This document shows, in pieces, positions 60,842 to 64,000 of a DNA stretch of 64,000 bases. Both the position numbers and the translations under genes were made by a program. Positions within the stretch are counted from its first letter, which is position 1. Every line of letters begins with the position of its first letter. The notes under the pieces are model-generated. The model saw only the letters and a program-made list of their open reading frames with translations, did no database searches and was not told where the DNA came from. Origin of the DNA: Armatimonadetes bacterium Uphvl-Ar2 (GTDB lineage: Bacteria; Armatimonadota; Fimbriimonadia; Fimbriimonadales; Fimbriimonadaceae); NCBI GenBank assembly GCA_002162095.1, contig CP021424.1, forward strand, positions 2,108,001 through 2,172,000. Reading direction: 5' to 3'.

Positions 60842-63800
60842 ATGTGCTCCTCCAACTTCGTCCACCTGCATAACCACACGGAATACAGCTTCCTCGACGG
60901 AGCGAACCGCATTCCGCGCATGGTGCAACGGGCGGTGGAACTCAACCAGCCCGCCCTCGCCATCAGCGACCACGGCGCGATGTTCGGGTGCATGAACTTC
61001 TATTGGGAATGCAAGAAGCAAGGCATCAAGCCCATCATCGGGATGGAGGCGTACATTGCCCCCGAGTCGCGCCACAAGCGCGAAGGGCGGCGTGATGAGG
61101 CCGCTTACCACCTTCTTCTGCTGGCCCGGAATGAAGAGGGCTACCGCAATCTGTGTCGCCTGCACAGCATCGCCTCGCTGCAGGGCTTCTACTACGTGCC
61201 CCGTATTGACCGCGAAGTGCTTCGCGAGCACAGCCGGGGGCTCATCAGCTCCACCACGTGCCTGGGCAGCGAAATCAATCAGCTTTTGATGCGGGATGAG
61301 TTCGACCGGGCGATTGCCATGGCCGACGAGTATCGCCAGATTTTTGACGAGGGTTGCTACTTCGTGGAGCTCCAAAACCACGGCATACCGGAGCAGAAGA
61401 AGTGCAACGAGGGCCTGGTGCGGATTGCTCGCGACCTCAATCTCCCGCTCATCGTCACCAACGATGCGCACTTTTTGTGCAAGACCGACGCGCCTGCCCA
61501 CGATGCCTTGTTCTGCATCGGTACGGGCAAGCTGATTGAAGATCAGAACCGACTCCGGTTCCGGGGTGAGGAGTACATCAAGTCGTACGACGAGATGGCG
61601 AGCCTCTTCCCGGATTACCCGGAAGCCATCTCGAACACCCTATTGGTGGCGGAGATGTGCGACCTCGAGCTCGGCAAGACGCGTAACCTCATGCCGACGC
61701 CAGACCTTCCGGAAGGCGCCACCCCCCAGACGTACCTGCGGCAACTGTCGGAAGAAGGTCTCCGCGCCCGCGTGCCGATGGCCGACGAATCCACCTGGGA
61801 GCGGTTGAACTACGAACTCAAAGTCATCGAAACCACGGGCTTTGATTCGTACTTCCTGCTGGTCCGCGAGTTCGCGCAGTACACGCGCCAGCAAGACATC
61901 ATGTTCGGGGTGCGGGGCTCGGCGGCCGGTTCATTGGTGTCCTACTCGCTCGGCATCACCGAAATCAACCCGGTGGAATACGACCTCACCTTTGAGCGGT
62001 TCTTGAACCCTGAACGCGTCTCCATGCCCGACGTGGATATGGACTTCCAGGATGACCGCCGGGACGAGATCATCCGGTACGTCAGCGAGCGATTTGGTGA
62101 AGATCAGGTCGCCCAGATTGTTACGTTTGGAACTTTGGGCGCCAAGCAAGCCATCCGCGACGTGATGCGCGTGATGGGGGAGGAGCCACGGGAGGCCGAC
62201 GCGCTGTGCAAGCTTCTGCCCAAAGCGCCCGGCCTCACTTTTGAGCTTGCCCTGACCGAGCCCAACAACAAGATGAAGGAAGCGGACCAAGCCCTGGCCC
62301 GCGACAGCGCCGACTTCCGCGCCCGTTACAACAATGACCCCAAAGTCCGCGAAATTGTCGATCTCGCCCGCGAGCTGGAAGGACTGAACCGGCACGCCGG
62401 GGTCCATGCGGCGGGGTGGTCATCTCCGGAGAGCCGCTGGCCGAAATTGTGCCCCTGGCCAGGGGCCAAAACGGCCAGGCCATCACCGGCTACGAGATGG
62501 GCGTGCTGGAGAAGCTCGGCCTGCTCAAGATGGACTTTTTGGGCCTGAGCAACCTCACCGTGCTTGCCTTGGCCCTCGGCAACATTAACCGAAATCGCGC
62601 GGACAAGCCGCTCACGGTTCAAGACATTCCCCTCGAAGATGAACCCACCTACGCCATGCTGGGGCGGGGCGAAACCGTCGGGGTCTTCCAACTCGAAAGC
62701 GGCGGGATGCGCCGCAACATCATGGCCCTGCGCCCGCAGAACGTGCGCGAACTCGCGGCCATGGTCGCCCTCTACCGGCCCGGGCCGCTCAAACACATCG
62801 CCCGGTTTGTGGACAACAAGCACGGCCGACAGAAGCCCGAGTATCTGCACCCGGTGATGGAGCCGATCCTGGAGGAAACCTACGGGATCATCGTTTACCA
62901 AGACCAGGTACTGAAGCTGGTCCAGGCCATGGCGGGCTTCTCACTTGGGAAAGCCGACATCCTCCGTCGCGCCATGGGGAAGAAGGACGAGGCGATCATG
63001 ACCGGCATGCGCGCCGAGTTCATTGCGGGGTGTCAAGAGCGCGAAATCAGCGAAAAAGTGGCGGCGGCGGTGTGGGAGTTGCTCTTGCCCTTTGCCGGCT
63101 ACGCCTTTAACAAGGCGCACGCCGTGTGCTACGCGATGCTGGCCCACCAGACGGCGTACCTGAAGGCGCATTACCCGGTGGAATACATGGCCGCCCTGTT
63201 GGCCGCCTACCGCGACAAGGAAGACCGCGTGACGGTGTTCATTGACGAGTGTCGCCGGCGAAAAATTGGGGTGTTGCCCCCCGATATCCACAGCTCATTT
63301 GTCGACTTCACCATCGAAACGAAGGGCAAGCAGCAAGCCATCCGGTTTGGGCTGGCCGCCATCAAGGGCGTGGGCGAAGGCCTGGTGAACGCCATTATCA
63401 AGGAGCGCGAAGAGGGCGAGTTCACCCACCTTTACGATTTCTGCCTGCGGTTACGGCCGCACGGGCTGAACCGGGGTTCCCTGGAAGCCCTGGCCCGGGC
63501 CGGCACCCTGGATTCACTGCACGACAGCCGCCACACCATCCTCGACAATCTCGACGGGGCGCTGGTCTGGGCGGACCAGAAGATTCGCCAACGCCAAGAA
63601 GCGCAGGATTCGCTCTTTGGCGGCGACGAGCAAATGGAACTCGACCGGCCACCGCACCTCCCGCCTGGGCGCAAGGCCACCCGCGAAGAGATCCTGAGCA
63701 TGGAGAAGGACGTGATGGGGATTTACATCTCGGACCACCCCTTGCGCGGCTACGAGCGGCTGATTGGGGCCAAGAGCCAGTTCACCGTGGCTCGCATCCG

Positions 63801-64000
63801 CGAAATGGAAGGGGAAGTGAAGGTCACCATTGCCGGGGCGATGTCCCGCATCCGCACCAACATGACCAAGAAAGGGAAGATGGCGCGCGGGGTGCTGCAA
63901 GACTTCACCGGGGCGATTGAATTTGTGGTGTTCCCCGGGGCGCTGGAGCGTTTGCAGGATTCCTTGGTCGCCGACCGTGCGGTGGTTTTGAAGGGCTTTG
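60842..64000 (+). CDS. dnaE: DNA polymerase III alpha subunit, frame broken by one base, 3' end outside window
   Basis: PHP domain at the start (VHLHNHTEYSFLDGANRI), MFGVRGSAAGSLVSYSLGIT, the catalytic Asp motif PDVDMDFQDDRRDEI and QIVTFGTLGAKQAIRDVMRVMG are present before the break. Adding a base to the G run at 62413-62416 joins it to VVISGEPLAEIVPLARGQNGQ, PGPLKHIARFVDNKHG, YQDQVLKLVQAMAGFSLGKADILRRAMGKK and the start of the OB domain (VARIREMEGEVKVTIAGAMS). It is the replicative polymerase, so an error in the sequence is far likelier than a dead gene. Confidence 0.93.

Noticed and set aside
1-64000. tRNA, rRNA, riboswitch, prophage or insertion sequence
   Set aside because: No clover-leaf, rRNA segment, transposase, integrase or inverted-repeat-bounded element was seen; intergenic gaps are all under 150 bases and mostly explained by promoters and terminators.

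Overview
The window is gene-dense chromosomal DNA from a GC-rich, diderm, flagellated bacterium. Outer-membrane machinery is implied by an OstA/LptD-like protein, a PorV/FadL-like barrel and a CBM9 plus DUF5916-type barrel. FliD, CheA and CheW imply motility. The mix of prepilin-like proteins with DFH or H-x9-DG ends, paired DUF4139 proteins and many leaderless-type starts would fit Armatimonadota (Fimbriimonadia-like). That placement is inference from gene content, not a phylogeny. No rRNA, tRNA, CRISPR array, insertion sequence or phage module was found, and no gene-free stretch reaches 300 bases.

Layout. 1-9421: mixed housekeeping genes, namely a CNNM-type membrane protein (cut by the left edge), an S4 protein, a LACTB-like serine hydrolase, MsrA, a Nif3-like protein, DUF1385 and DUF5658 membrane proteins, DacB, a HEAT-like protein and TatA. 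9534-20217: HD-GYP, carboxypeptidase Taq, GlyQ, an amidase and a Cys/Met PLP enzyme, then the rpoZ-dnaJ-prmA-rsmE-rph-rdgB-thuA run. 20294-32801: a GspE/PilB-type ATPase and partner, der, accB-hom-nitrilase-guaA, QueD, glyoxalase, YajQ and grpE-glmM-coaX. 32884-36471: an exported three-gene set (Ig-like protein, PorV-like barrel, degenerate caspase-fold protein). 37448-43253: cheW-cheA-HDOD-fliD. 43260-52191: a CBM9/DUF5916 barrel, TerC, two prepilin-like proteins, an LCP ligase and tandem DUF4139 paralogues. 52254-64000: GlnD, an ECF sigma/putative anti-sigma/membrane set, an LptD-like protein, a glycogen-debranching-type enzyme and DnaE (cut by the right edge).

Two genome-wide patterns stand out. 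First, about twenty genes carry a -10-like hexamer (TANNNT or close) ending 5-8 bases before the start codon with no Shine-Dalgarno site, whereas several operon-internal genes do have Shine-Dalgarno sites; this is the signature of leaderless mRNAs. Twice the TAA stop of the upstream gene forms the first half of that hexamer, and once a palindromic hexamer serves two divergent genes. Second, seven genes (dacB, the gene after the GspE-like ATPase, der, an H-x9-DG protein, the lptD-like gene, the debranching enzyme, dnaE) are each broken by one missing base in a G run on the + strand. Since der and dnaE are essential, these are most simply sequencing errors, and I annotate the full spans as intact genes.
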